DNA from: Actinophytocola xinjiangensis
Lineage (GTDB): Bacteria > Actinomycetota > Actinomycetes > Mycobacteriales > Pseudonocardiaceae
Reading direction: 5' to 3'
Length of the DNA stretch: 64,000 nucleotides
NCBI RefSeq assembly: GCF_001921215.1
Contig: NZ_MSIF01000013.1
Span: 124,001-188,000, forward strand
The notes below the pieces were generated by a model. That model searched no databases, had not been told where the DNA came from, and saw only the letters and a program-made list of their open reading frames with translations. Positions 54,359-64,000 of the stretch are shown here, piece by piece. Position 1 is the first letter of the stretch. Each line of letters starts with the position of its first letter. Made by a program: the position numbers and the translations under genes.

Positions 54359-54745
54359 TCAGGACTGGTGGGCCAGCTGGATCAGGTTGCCGCAGGTGTC
54401 GTCGAGGACGGCGGTGGTGGTCTGGCCCATGGTGGTGGGTTCCTGGGTGAAGCGCACGCCCAGGTCGCGCAGGCGGTCGTACTCCTTGCGCACGTCGTCG
54501 ACGGCGAACTGGGTGAACGGGATGCCGTCGGCGACCAGGGCGTCCTTGAAGGGTTTGGCGGCGGGGTGGCCGCTGGGTTCCAGCAGCAGTTCGACGCCGT
54601 CGGGGTCGTCGGGGGACACGACGGTCAGCCAGCGGTCCTCGCCGAGTGGCACGTCGTGTTTCTTCTCGAAGCCCAGGATCTCCGTGTAGAAGCGCAGCGC
54701 CCTGTCCTGGTCGTCGACCAGGACGCTGGTCAGTCTGATCCGCAC
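54359..54745 (-). CDS. VOC-family (glyoxalase-like) protein
   Basis: This 128-residue single VOC domain has RIRLTSVLVDDQDRALRFYT, HDVPLGEDRWLTVV, GVELLLEPSGHPAAKPFKDA and a final GNLIQLAHQS. Such proteins are metal-dependent lyases, dioxygenases or binding proteins; the substrate is unknown. GTG 54745 is chosen because the coding DNA just before it supplies a very strong ribosome site (GAGGAGGAGGA). The ATG at 54766 would place that site inside the gene. It overlaps the ArsR gene end by 16 bases, so it is controlled and translated with it. Confidence 0.82.
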   Translation of the reverse strand: MRIRLTSVLVDDQDRALRFYTEILGFEKKHDVPLGEDRWLTVVSPDDPDGVELLLEPSGHPAAKPFKDALVADGIPFTQFAVDDVRKEYDRLRDLGVRFTQEPTTMGQTTTAVLDDTCGNLIQLAHQS

Positions 54746-55020
54746 GTCGTCCTCCTCCTCAGCCATCGCTCGATGATGGGTTCGAGCGGGTCGGTGTTGA
54801 TGTGGTGGAACTTGTACCGGCCCTCGCGCCTGGTCTCGACCAGGCCGGCCCGCTCCAGCACGTCCAGGTGCTGGGAGACGGCCTGGCGCGACGAGGTCAA
54901 CCCGTGGTTGGTCGTCAGGCGACCACAGATCTCGAAGAGCGTCTGGCCGTCGCGGGCGGTCAGCTCGTCGAGGATCGTCCGGCGCGTGGGGTCGGCGAGC
55001 GCTTTGAAGACGTCACCCAC
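54730..55020 (-). CDS. ArsR-family winged-helix repressor
   Basis: This 96-residue regulator has the ArsR core VFKALADPTRRTILDELTAR, SRQAVSQHLDVLERAGLVET and the wing RREGRYKFHHI. The metal-type CxC motif of arsenic sensors is absent, so it belongs to the SdpR/non-metal group often paired with VOC or SRPBCC proteins. GTG 55020 lies eight bases after TAACGT, so the message is probably leaderless. An inverted repeat sits within its promoter spacer, a likely self-operator. Confidence 0.88.
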   Translation of the reverse strand: MGDVFKALADPTRRTILDELTARDGQTLFEICGRLTTNHGLTSSRQAVSQHLDVLERAGLVETRREGRYKFHHINTDPLEPIIERWLRRRTTCGSD

Positions 55021-55028
55021 GGGACGCC

Positions 55029-55058
55029 ACGTTAGGCAAGTGAACGCTTGCCTGTCAA
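55029..55058 (-). promoter_or_regulatory. arsR promoter with embedded operator
   Basis: On the minus strand TTGACA (55053-55058) and TAACGT (55029-55034) are 18 bases apart. The perfect inverted repeat AGGCAAG (55034-55040) / CTTGCCT (55047-55053) fills the spacer. Repressor bound there would exclude polymerase. The -35 box lies two bases beyond the stop of the CBS gene. Confidence 0.75.
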
Positions 55059-55059
55059 G

Positions 55060-55497
55060 TCAGCTCGAACCCCGGACGATGTAGCGCTCCAGCTGCTCGC
55101 TCTGCGACTCCAACTGCTCGATCCGGCCACGCACCACGTCACCGATGCTCACCAGCCCGACCAGCGACCCGTCCGCCACCACCGGCATGTGCCGGACCCG
55201 GCGCTCGGTCATGATCTTCGCGATCGCCGTGACGTCGTCACCCCGCTCGCAGGTCACCACCCGCGTCGTCATGATCTCGGCGACCGGGGCGTGCAGCAGC
55301 TGCGCCCCACGGTCGTTGAGCCGGCGCACGACGTCGCGCTCGGTCACGATGCCGACCAGCGCGCCGGCATCGTCCACCACGACCACCGCGCCGATGTTGT
55401 GCCGGGCGAGGTCATCCAACAGGCCGGTCACCGACAGCCCGGGAGTCGCCGTGACCACCTCAGAACCCTTGTGCCGCAACAGATCCGAAATCCGCAC
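55060..55497 (-). CDS. Tandem CBS-domain protein
   Basis: This 145-residue protein made of two CBS domains has VRISDLLRHKGSEVVTATPG, IGAVVVVDDAGALVGIVTER, DVVRRLNDRG, VAEIMTTRVVTCERGDDVTA and RHMPVVADGSLVGLVSIGDV. Such modules bind adenine nucleotides and sense energy state. A C-terminal helix (RIEQLESQSEQLERYIVRG) may mediate dimers. GTG 55497 matches the family start. Located between the ArsR and maltokinase genes, it is not part of the canonical GlgE cluster. Confidence 0.88.
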   Translation of the reverse strand: MRISDLLRHKGSEVVTATPGLSVTGLLDDLARHNIGAVVVVDDAGALVGIVTERDVVRRLNDRGAQLLHAPVAEIMTTRVVTCERGDDVTAIAKIMTERRVRHMPVVADGSLVGLVSIGDVVRGRIEQLESQSEQLERYIVRGSS

Positions 55498-55564
55498 GTG
55501 GACACCCCGATTCCATCGTCGACGCACTCCGTGTTACCAGGCTAACTTCGGGGCCCGCGCCCCG

Positions 55565-56874
55565 CTAGAGGAAGCTCCAGCGGCGGATCGCCGCGAGCGG
55601 GATCGGCCGCCACTCCGGGCGGTTGTGGTGCTCGTAGCGCACCTCGTACACCGCCTTGTCCAGCTCCAGCGCGCGCAGCAGCACCTCCTGGTCCCGCGGA
55701 TCCCCCGCCACCTCGGCATACCCGTCGCAGAACGCGCCCCGGTTGCGGTCGGACCACTCCTGGGCCCGCGCGGTCAACTGCCGGTCCGCCTCCTCGCCGG
55801 CCAGTAAGTGGAACGCCGCATAGTCGAACGACCGCAGCATCCCCGCCACGTCGACCAGCGGCGAGCGCGGCGTGCGGCGCTGCTGGGGGGTGGCCGCCGG
55901 CTCACCCTCGAAGTCGATGAGCACCCAACCGTTGGTGGTGCGCAGGGTCTGGCCCAGATGCAGGTCACCGTGGACCTGTTGGACGGTCAGCCCACCGCCG
56001 AGCGCGCGAACCCGGTCGAACGCCTCCCGGATCGTGCGTTCCTCGCCACGCAGGTCGGGGACCTCGGCCAGGGCGGTGTCCAGTCTGGCGTGCATGGCGT
56101 CCACTTCGGTCTCGACGGCGCCCGCGCCGGCCCGCGCGGTGCCCAGCGCGTCGGCCAGCGACGCGTGCACCTGCGCCACCGCCGCGCCCAACCGCCTGGC
56201 CTCGCCGGCGAAGTCGCCGCCGACCTCGTTGGCGTACAGGTCGGCCTCGGCCAGCAGGTCACGCACACTGGCCGTGGCCGTCGCCCACCCCTCGACCGCG
56301 TCGGGCAGGAACCGTTGCAGGAAGCCGAGGACCAGACCCTCCTCGGCGATCACCCCCAACGGCGCGGCGATGTGCCGGCTGCCCACCGAACGCAACGCCC
56401 GGTGCAGTCGCACGTCCCGGTTCGGCCCGGGATCGGGCTGGCGGTACAGCTTGAGGATGTACTCCGTGCCGTACACGATCGAGGTGTTGCTCTGCTCCAC
56501 GCCGATCGGCCTGGCCCGCAGGCCGGTACGCAGCGTGACGCCCGGCTCGGTGCTGAACGTCAACCCGCCGATCACCGCGCCGCGCGCGATCAGCGTCAGC
56601 AGGTGGCCCATCAGCTCGGGGTCCAGCGTCGCGTCGTAGACCTGGGTGCCGCCGTCGACCGCGATGACCGCGCCCGGGTCGGCGAACGCGTCGCGGGTGC
56701 CCAGCGGCAGCTGGTACAGCTCGGAGTCGACCTCGACCATCGTGTGCTGCAGGCCGTCGGCCAGCGGGGTCGCCGACACGGTGCGCAGCGTCCGCGCGCC
56801 GCGTGCCTTGGCCCGGTACCACCGCTGGTCGACCAGCCAGGGGAGCAGCAGCTCGCCGAGATCCTCCGCTCGGA

Positions 56875-56878
<4 letters not shown>
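55565..56878 (-). CDS. mak: Maltokinase
   Basis: Mak phosphorylates maltose to maltose-1-phosphate, the donor for GlgE. The 437-residue protein has the N-terminal cap ([20 protein letters not shown]) and a kinase-like C-terminal domain. The catalytic Asp is in [15 protein letters not shown] and the metal Asp in [13 protein letters not shown] 56878 overlaps the treS stop by four bases (GTGA). Coupled expression with TreS fits the known TreS-Mak complex that channels trehalose-derived maltose. Confidence 0.96.
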
Positions 56879-58758
<1,880 letters not shown>

Positions 58759-58873
58759 TCCCGCACCCTCACCTACAGGATCGGCATCCGGCGCCGTTGC
58801 CGGATGGTGGTGATCATGGTGCCAGGTTGGCCCCGGCACCCGTGTCCATGGTTACCGGCGCGGGGCGTTCCCG

Positions 58874-58908
58874 CACAGGGGACGGCGCGACGAGCACCGT
58901 CCCCTGTG
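58874..58908 (-). terminator. Hairpin terminator after M43 protease
   Basis: CACAGGGGACGG (58874-58885) pairs with CCGTCCCCTGTG (58897-58908), a perfect 12-bp stem with an 11-base loop. It begins nine bases after the protease stop on the minus strand and isolates that gene from treS. Confidence 0.8.
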
Positions 58909-58917
58909 GAGCGAACG

Positions 58918-59856
58918 TCAGGCCCGGTACGCCGCCCAGGAATCCTGCATCCTGTCGGCCTGTCCCGGGGTGAACTGGTTGTAACAACTGTCGACGGAGT
59001 AGTCCATGTAGTTGTGGATCGGGTCCAGGCCCGCCGACGAACAGGTGTCCTTGCCCGCGGGGCAGCCCGACGTCGGCGAGTTCATCGCCGGGGTGTCGGC
59101 CACCTCGTCGTTCGTCGAGGAACACCCGCCCTGGAAGGTGTGGTAGAGCCCCAACCAGTGCCCGGTCTCGTGCGAGGCCGTCTTGCCCAGGTTGTAGTCG
59201 GCGATCGGGCCGCCGGGCAGCGAACCCCACTGGATGACGATGCCGTCGAGCTCCGGGTCGCCCGCGTACCACCAGGGGAAGGTCGCGTAGCCGAGGTAGC
59301 CGGTGTTGGTCGACCAGATGTTGAGGGTGCGCGAGTCACCCTCGTGGGTCGCGGTCTTCAACGCGGCCTCGCCGGCGGCCGAGTCCGGGTCGTTGAACCA
59401 GGAGTTGTTCTGATGTCGGCGCACCGCCTGGAGAGTGAAGGTGAACTCGGTGTCGGCCGCAGCCGAGGACTCGCCGCCCGCGAAGTTCTGGTTCATCTCG
59501 GCGATCTGGGCGTTGATCGCCGCGTTGGAGACGTTGCCCGTGCCGTTGGTGGCGTACACGACGTGGAACACCACCGGAACGGTGACCTGGGCCGGGCGGA
59601 CCTTGCCGGCCAGCCGGGAGGCCAACTGCCGCTCGACGGCATCGGCCTCGGCCTTGGTGACGTCATTGCGGTCGAGTTCATGCTGGTGACCGGCCTGGGG
59701 ACGGGTGTTGGACTCGGCGCACTCGGTGCCGTGACTCGGCGTGGGAACCGGCGAGGCGGCGACCGTCGAGGCCGGCAGGACGGCGAACGCGGAGGCCGAC
59801 AGCGCGAACACGAACGCGGCGGCGACACGACGGCCGCCGGGGGATAACCGGGACAT
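58918..59856 (-). CDS. Secreted M43 (pappalysin-type) zinc metalloprotease
   Basis: This 312-residue secreted protease has a signal peptide (MSRLSPGGRRVAAAFVFALS, cleavage near VAA). The mature enzyme has the extended zinc motif HETGHWLGLYH (HExxHxxGxxH) and the Met-turn in HNYMDYSVDSC. The C-terminus has paired cysteines typical of cytophagalysin-like M43B enzymes. GGAAGG lies about nine bases before the ATG. It sits within the GlgE-pathway cluster but has no metabolic link to it, and its own terminator marks it as a separate insertion. Confidence 0.9.
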   Translation of the reverse strand: MSRLSPGGRRVAAAFVFALSASAFAVLPASTVAASPVPTPSHGTECAESNTRPQAGHQHELDRNDVTKAEADAVERQLASRLAGKVRPAQVTVPVVFHVVYATNGTGNVSNAAINAQIAEMNQNFAGGESSAAADTEFTFTLQAVRRHQNNSWFNDPDSAAGEAALKTATHEGDSRTLNIWSTNTGYLGYATFPWWYAGDPELDGIVIQWGSLPGGPIADYNLGKTASHETGHWLGLYHTFQGGCSSTNDEVADTPAMNSPTSGCPAGKDTCSSAGLDPIHNYMDYSVDSCYNQFTPGQADRMQDSWAAYRA

Positions 59857-60437
59857 GTGCGGGTACCTTCCGTGCAGGGCGGGTCACGGTCCGTGCCGTG
59901 CCCGTCCTTGGAAGGTACTTCGCCGGCTCACCGCAGCGGAAGTCCTTGTGTCCCACCAAGATCCTCAGCGGCGACGGGCTGCGGGGCGAAACCGGGACCG
60001 GCTCGCCACCCCACCAACCACGCCCCGAGTTGTCCACATCCCCGCCCGGAAGATGAATCCCCCACCGCACCACCGAATAGAATGGCCCTGAGGGGTGCCC
60101 CCGGGAGGGTGGGTGTTTACCCAGGGGTTGTCGCTCTCGGCGAACAGTGGTCGACGGGGGTTGTTGGTGGGTGGGTTGGCTGGGCGGGATGGCGGTTGGT
60201 GGGTAGTGGTGCGCGAGTGGCGGTTGGCCGGTGAGTCGTGGTCGGCGGGCAGCGGGGGAATGGGTGAGCGGTGGTTGACAGCGCGGCCGGTGTCTGAGGG
60301 TTGGCGCGCGGCTGCGGAAAGCGGTCGGCTGGTAGCTGTTGGCGTCGCAGTCCGGTGAGCGGTGGTCGGTGGGGTGGTTGGCGCGGCGGTGTGCGGCCGA
60401 TCGCCGAGGAACGACCGGCGAGAGCGGGCGAGCCGCC
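59857..60437. other. 0.58-kb intergenic region with repeat element D
   Basis: The gap lies between the M43 start and the glgE stop. It contains element D (60017-60109) and then about 330 bases that are strongly G/T-rich on the plus strand. An 87-codon open frame (60095-60358) is Trp/Gly-rich low-complexity sequence and is not accepted as a gene. Confidence 0.75.
60017..60109 (+). repeat. Dispersed intergenic element D (type I, divergent)
   Basis: CCCCGAG is followed by TTGTCCACA (60030-60038), exactly 39 bases, TAGAAT (60078-60083), then GGCCCTG, AGGGGTGCCCCC and GGGAGGG. The hairpin sequence differs from copies A-C but keeps the G-run/C-run plan and the spacing. Confidence 0.75.
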
Positions 60438-62405
60438 TCAGCGGATGACCGCGAGGATGTGGCAGACGGCGTCGGTGGGTTCCAGGCGGACGTAGTTGGC
60501 CTGGCCCCAGTCCCAGGTCTGGCCGCTGACCTCGTCGCGGACGGCGAAGCGGTCGTGCCAGTCGAGGCCGAGTTCGGGCAGGTTGAGGCGCACGGTCGAC
60601 TCCTGGGCGTGGTGGGAGTCGAGGTTCACCACGACGATCACCGCGTCGCGGCCGGTGGGGTCGGTCTTGGAGTAGACGAGGACGGCGTCGTTGTCGGCGT
60701 GGTGGAAGCGCAGGGTGCGGAGTTGGTGCAGGGCCGGGTGGGCCTGGCGGATGGCGTTGAGCCTCGTCAGCCACGGTTCCAGGGACCGGCCGTCGGCGAG
60801 GGCCTTGGTGAAGTCGCGGGGGCGTAGTTCGTACTTCTCCGAGTTCAGGTACTCCTCGCTGCCCTCGCGCACCGGCTCGTGCTCGAACAGCTCGTACCCC
60901 GAGTACACCCCCCAGGTGGGTGACATCGTCGCGGCCAGCGCCGCGCGCAGCGCGAACATCGCCGGGCCGCCGGTCTGGAGGGACGCGTGCAGGATGTCGG
61001 GGGTGTTGACGAACAGGTTCGGCCGGGCCTCGTCGCAGTGGGCGACGATCTCCTGGCCGAACTCCACCAGTTCGTGTTTGTAGGTCCGCCAGGTGAAGTA
61101 CGTGTACGACTGGGTGAAGCCCAGGCGCGCCAGACCGTAGAGCCGCGCGCGGCGGGTGAACGCCTCGGCCAGGAACAGCACGTCCGGCTCGACGTTCTTC
61201 ACCTGGTTGATCAGCCAGTGCCAGAAGTTCGGCGGCTTGGTGTGCGGGTTGTCCACCCGGAAGATCCGCACCCCGTGGCTCACCCAGTAGAGGACGACCC
61301 GCAGTACCTCGGCGTAGATCCCCTCCGGATCGTTGTCGAAGTTCACCGGATAGATGTCCTGGTACTTCTTCGGAGGGTTCTCCGCGTACGCGATGGAGCC
61401 GTCCGGCTTGGTGGTGAACCATTCGGGGTGGTCAGCCACCCACGGGTGGTCCGGGGCGCACTGCAACGCGAGATCCAGCGCCACCTCCAGCCCCAGCTCG
61501 GCCGCCCGGGCGACGAACGCGTCGAAGTCCTCGATCGTGCCCAGCTCGGGGTGGATCGCGTCGTGGCCGCCGGCCGCCGAGCCGATCGCCCACGTCGAGC
61601 CGACGTCGCCCGGCGCGGACAGCACGCTGTTGTTCGGACCCTTGCGGTTCACTTCCCCGATCGGGTGCACTGGTGGCAGGTACACGACGTCGAACCCCAT
61701 CGCGGCGACCCGGTCCAGGGCGGCGGCGGCCGTGCCGAACGTGCCGTGCACCGGCCGGCCGGCGGCGTCGACGCCACCGGTCGACCTCGGGAACAGCTCG
61801 TACCACGACCCGAACAGCGCCCGGGGCCGGTCGACCCACAGCTGGTACTTGCGGCCCCTGGTGACCAGGTCGCGCAGCGGGTTGGCCCACATGTACCGCT
61901 GGATCGGCTCGTCGAGCGCCTCGGCGATGCGCGCCGGCAGCGGGCTGGTCACGTCCCGCAGCGCCGCCGCGGCCGACACCAGCATCGTCTTCTCGCCGTT
62001 GTGCGGGAAGCGCCGCGCGGCCCGGTCCAGCAGCCGCGCGCCGGTCTCCAGGTCGTTGGCCAACTCGTCGGCGCCCTGGGCGGCACCGACCTTGACCTCG
62101 ACGGCGTGCCGCCAGGTCGCCCACGGGTCGCTCCACGCGTCGACCCGGTAGGTCCACATCCCGGTGGTGTCCGGCGAGAACGTGGCGCTCCACCGGTCGT
62201 CGTTCGGGTCGTCGAGGACCATCCGCGTCTGGCGCTCCACGTCGTCGTGTGGGCCACGCCACACGACGGTGGCGCCGGCGGCGTCGTGACCTTCCCGCCA
62301 GACCGTCACCCGAACGGGCACGAGTTCGCCGACGACGGCCTTCGCCGGATAGCGGCCGCAGCTCACCATCGGGGTCACGTCGTCGATGCCCAGTCGACCG
62401 CTCAC
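60438..62405 (-). CDS. glgE: Alpha-1,4-glucan:maltose-1-phosphate maltosyltransferase
   Basis: GlgE extends alpha-glucans with maltose units from maltose-1-phosphate. The 655-residue GH13_3 enzyme has an N-terminal beta domain ([20 protein letters not shown]) and a helical insert. The catalytic domain has [20 protein letters not shown], the nucleophile Asp in [17 protein letters not shown] and the Glu in [12 protein letters not shown] 62405 has GGAGG nine bases upstream. It is divergent from glgP with 141 bases between the starts. A mycobacterial homologue is essential because maltose-1-phosphate is toxic. Confidence 0.97.
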   Translation of the reverse strand: MSGRLGIDDVTPMVSCGRYPAKAVVGELVPVRVTVWREGHDAAGATVVWRGPHDDVERQTRMVLDDPNDDRWSATFSPDTTGMWTYRVDAWSDPWATWRHAVEVKVGAAQGADELANDLETGARLLDRAARRFPHNGEKTMLVSAAAALRDVTSPLPARIAEALDEPIQRYMWANPLRDLVTRGRKYQLWVDRPRALFGSWYELFPRSTGGVDAAGRPVHGTFGTAAAALDRVAAMGFDVVYLPPVHPIGEVNRKGPNNSVLSAPGDVGSTWAIGSAAGGHDAIHPELGTIEDFDAFVARAAELGLEVALDLALQCAPDHPWVADHPEWFTTKPDGSIAYAENPPKKYQDIYPVNFDNDPEGIYAEVLRVVLYWVSHGVRIFRVDNPHTKPPNFWHWLINQVKNVEPDVLFLAEAFTRRARLYGLARLGFTQSYTYFTWRTYKHELVEFGQEIVAHCDEARPNLFVNTPDILHASLQTGGPAMFALRAALAATMSPTWGVYSGYELFEHEPVREGSEEYLNSEKYELRPRDFTKALADGRSLEPWLTRLNAIRQAHPALHQLRTLRFHHADNDAVLVYSKTDPTGRDAVIVVVNLDSHHAQESTVRLNLPELGLDWHDRFAVRDEVSGQTWDWGQANYVRLEPTDAVCHILAVIR

Positions 62406-62546
62406 CGGTCCCGTCCTCCCGCGCGCGTGCCTCAGCGATACCTGAAGATCGTCCCCCCGTCCACCGCAGTCTGCCCGGTCAGCCTGACCGGTACACCGCC
62501 TGCCGGCTTGATTTTGCCGAACGTGAGACCGATAAAGTCGGTCGAC

Positions 62547-64000
62547 GTGAAAGCTGTGCGTCGCTTTACCGTCCGCGCCGGGCTCCCCGAGCCTCTCGCC
62601 GAACTGAGCACCCTGGCCACCAACCTGCGGTGGACCTGGCATCCGCCAACGCAGGAGCTGTTCGCGGCCATCGACCCGGGCACCTGGACCAGGGTGGGCG
62701 ACCCGCTGCGCCTGCTGGCCGAGGTGCCGGCCAACCGGCTCGAGCACCTCGCGACCGACGAGGAGTTCCTCGCCAGGACCAACGCGCTGTCGGCCGACCT
62801 GCGCGACTACCTGACCGGGCAGCGCTGGTACCAGCGCCGCCGCGCCGAACTGGGCGCCGGCGACCCGGGCGGCAACGGCCGGGGCGACCACCTGCCGACC
62901 TCGATCGCGTACTTCTCGATGGAGTTCGGCGTCACCGAGGCGCTGCCGAACTACTCCGGTGGTCTGGGGGTGCTGGCCGGTGACCACCTCAAGGCCGCGT
63001 CGGACCTGGGGGTGCCGCTGATCGGCGTCGGGCTGCTCTACCGGTCGGGCTACTTCCGCCAGTCGCTGTCGCTGGACGGCTGGCAGGTGGAGCACTACCC
63101 GGTGATCGACCCGAACGGGCTGCCGCTGGAGCCGCTGGTCGAGCCGTCCGGGGCGCCGATCCTGGTGCACGTGGCGATGCCCGGTGGGCGGGTGCTGCGC
63201 GCGCGGGTGTGGCAGGCGCGGGTCGGGCGGGTTCCGCTGCTGCTGCTCGACTCCGACGTGGACGGCAACGACGAGGACCTGCGCGGGGTCACCGACCGTC
63301 TCTACGGCGGCGACCAGAACCACCGCATCCGGCAGGAGATCCTAGCGGGGGTCGGCGGTGTGCGGGCCGTGCGTACGTACTGTGAGCTGACCGGTCACCC
63401 GCAGCCCGAGGTTTTCCACACGAACGAGGGACACGCGGGTTTCCTGGGTCTGGAGCGGCTGCGGGAGCTGATGTCCGGCCAGCACCTGTCGTTCGACGAG
63501 GCGCTGTCGGCGGTGCGTGCCGGCACGGTGTTCACCACCCACACGCCGGTGCCGGCCGGCATCGACCGGTTCCCGGTGGACCTGGTGCAGCACTACTTCG
63601 GTGACGGGGCGCTGCTGCCGGACGTGGACATCCGGCGGGTGCTGGCGTTGGGGGCCGAGGACAACCCCGGCATGTTCAACATGGCGCACATGGGCCTGCG
63701 GCTGGCGCAGCGGGCGAACGGGGTGTCGAAGCTGCACGGCGAGGTCAGCCGGCACATGTTCGGTGGGCTGTGGGCCGGGTTCGACACCGAGGAGGTGCCG
63801 ATCACGTCGGTGACCAACGGTGTGCACGGCCCGACCTGGACCGCCCGCGAGGTGACCGAGTCGATCGGCGAGCCGTCCGCGCCCCGGCTCGACCAGGTCA
63901 GCGACGCCCAGCTGTGGGACCTGCGTGCCACCCTGCGCCGCCGGCTGGTGACCGAGGTCCGGCGGCGGGTGCGGGACGCGTGGCTCCAGCGCGGCGCGTC
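62547..64000 (+). CDS. glgP: Alpha-glucan phosphorylase, N-terminal part
   Basis: The gene starts at GTG 62547 and runs off the right edge; 484 residues are visible without a stop. It encodes the short GT35 phosphorylase type that releases glucose-1-phosphate from alpha-glucans. The domain begins with [20 protein letters not shown] and includes [55 protein letters not shown] and [15 protein letters not shown]. The PLP-binding lysine region would lie beyond the window. It shares the upstream region with glgE, so synthesis and breakdown can be regulated together. Confidence 0.95.
   Translation, partial: MKAVRRFTVRAGLPEPLAELSTLATNLRWTWHPPTQELFAAIDPGTWTRVGDPLRLLAEVPANRLEHLATDEEFLARTNALSADLRDYLTGQRWYQRRRAELGAGDPGGNGRGDHLPTSIAYFSMEFGVTEALPNYSGGLGVLAGDHLKAASDLGVPLIGVGLLYRSGYFRQSLSLDGWQVEHYPVIDPNGLPLEPLVEPSGAPILVHVAMPGGRVLRARVWQARVGRVPLLLLDSDVDGNDEDLRGVTDRLYGGDQNHRIRQEILAGVGGVRAVRTYCELTGHPQPEVFHTNEGHAGFLGLERLRELMSGQHLSFDEALSAVRAGTVFTTHTPVPAGIDRFPVDLVQHYFGDGALLPDVDIRRVLALGAEDNPGMFNMAHMGLRLAQRANGVSKLHGEVSRHMFGGLWAGFDTEEVPITSVTNGVHGPTWTAREVTESIGEPSAPRLDQVSDAQLWDLRATLRRRLVTEVRRRVRDAWLQRGA

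Noticed and set aside
60095-60358. 87-codon frame starting in element D
   Set aside because: Low-complexity Trp/Gly/Val sequence arising from G/T-rich DNA. The other element copies do not encode a similar peptide.
62249-62983. 244-codon plus-strand frame overlapping the glgE and glgP starts
   Set aside because: It lies in the wrong frame across two well-supported genes and has Arg/Pro-rich shadow composition.

Overview
The window is high-GC DNA read as an actinobacterial chromosome, most likely from the order Pseudonocardiales. The evidence is the gene set: NucS (the actinobacterial mismatch endonuclease), a MurA with Asp instead of Cys in its active-site loop, DUF2550 after atpC, DUF3558 lipoproteins, an Rv1264-like adenylate cyclase, the GlgE/TreS/maltokinase pathway and an ethylmalonyl-CoA pathway gene set. 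GTG starts, 4-base start/stop overlaps and apparently leaderless promoters are common. I see no tRNA, rRNA, CRISPR array, prophage or complete insertion sequence.

Layout. 0-7.3 kb: the end of atpH, then atpA-atpG-atpD and a strong terminator. An inward-facing ECF sigma factor/membrane protein pair separates atpD from atpC, which is followed by DUF2550. 7.3-9.9 kb: a cobalamin adenosyltransferase, a 38-bp tandem repeat block, a peptidase pseudogene fragment and a quinone oxidoreductase. 10-16.9 kb: murA, gamma-glutamyltransferase, DedA, a two-component system, GNAT and a small membrane protein. 17-22.6 kb: ethylmalonyl-CoA mutase and an ectoine-type ABC importer (ehuBCDA). 22.6-32.6 kb: crotonase-like protein, nucS, lipoproteins, a duplicated 3-hydroxyacyl-CoA dehydrogenase, an aminotransferase, a hydrolase and a usp-cyclase-deaminase operon. 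33.4-40.4 kb: coiled-coil protein, crotonyl-CoA carboxylase/reductase, SPW protein, TetR regulator, methylmalonyl-CoA epimerase, thiolase and MeaB. 40.7-48.6 kb: GrpB, mannose-6-phosphate isomerase with a LacI regulator, proline iminopeptidase, an ABC exporter, MarR, a thiamine-binding protein and thioredoxin-TPR. 48.7-64 kb: two paralogous lipoprotein metallopeptidases, then glgB, VOC/ArsR, CBS, mak-treS, an M43 protease, glgE and the start of glgP.

How the genes connect. Thiolase, hydroxyacyl-CoA dehydrogenase, Ccr, epimerase, Ecm and MeaB are scattered over 23 kb, with an adenosylcobalamin-forming enzyme at 7.3 kb. Four of their promoters share an 18-base motif, GTTAC(C/T)GG and so on, ending in a -10 box, and the TetR gene shares a different decamer with the epimerase promoter. 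The right arm makes alpha-glucan from trehalose (TreS, Mak, GlgE, GlgB) and degrades it (GlgP).

The most unusual signal is a set of six dispersed intergenic elements of about 95 bases. Four copies (37.3, 40.4, 41.3 and 60.0 kb) carry TTGTCCACA exactly 39 bases before a TAnnnT -10-like box, which is followed by a G-run/C-run hairpin. Two more (32.9 and 54.0 kb) share a 27-base identical core of the same plan. Each is followed by noncoding, mostly G-rich or repetitive DNA. They look like the promoter and 5' end of an unrecognised transcript family or a small mobile repeat.
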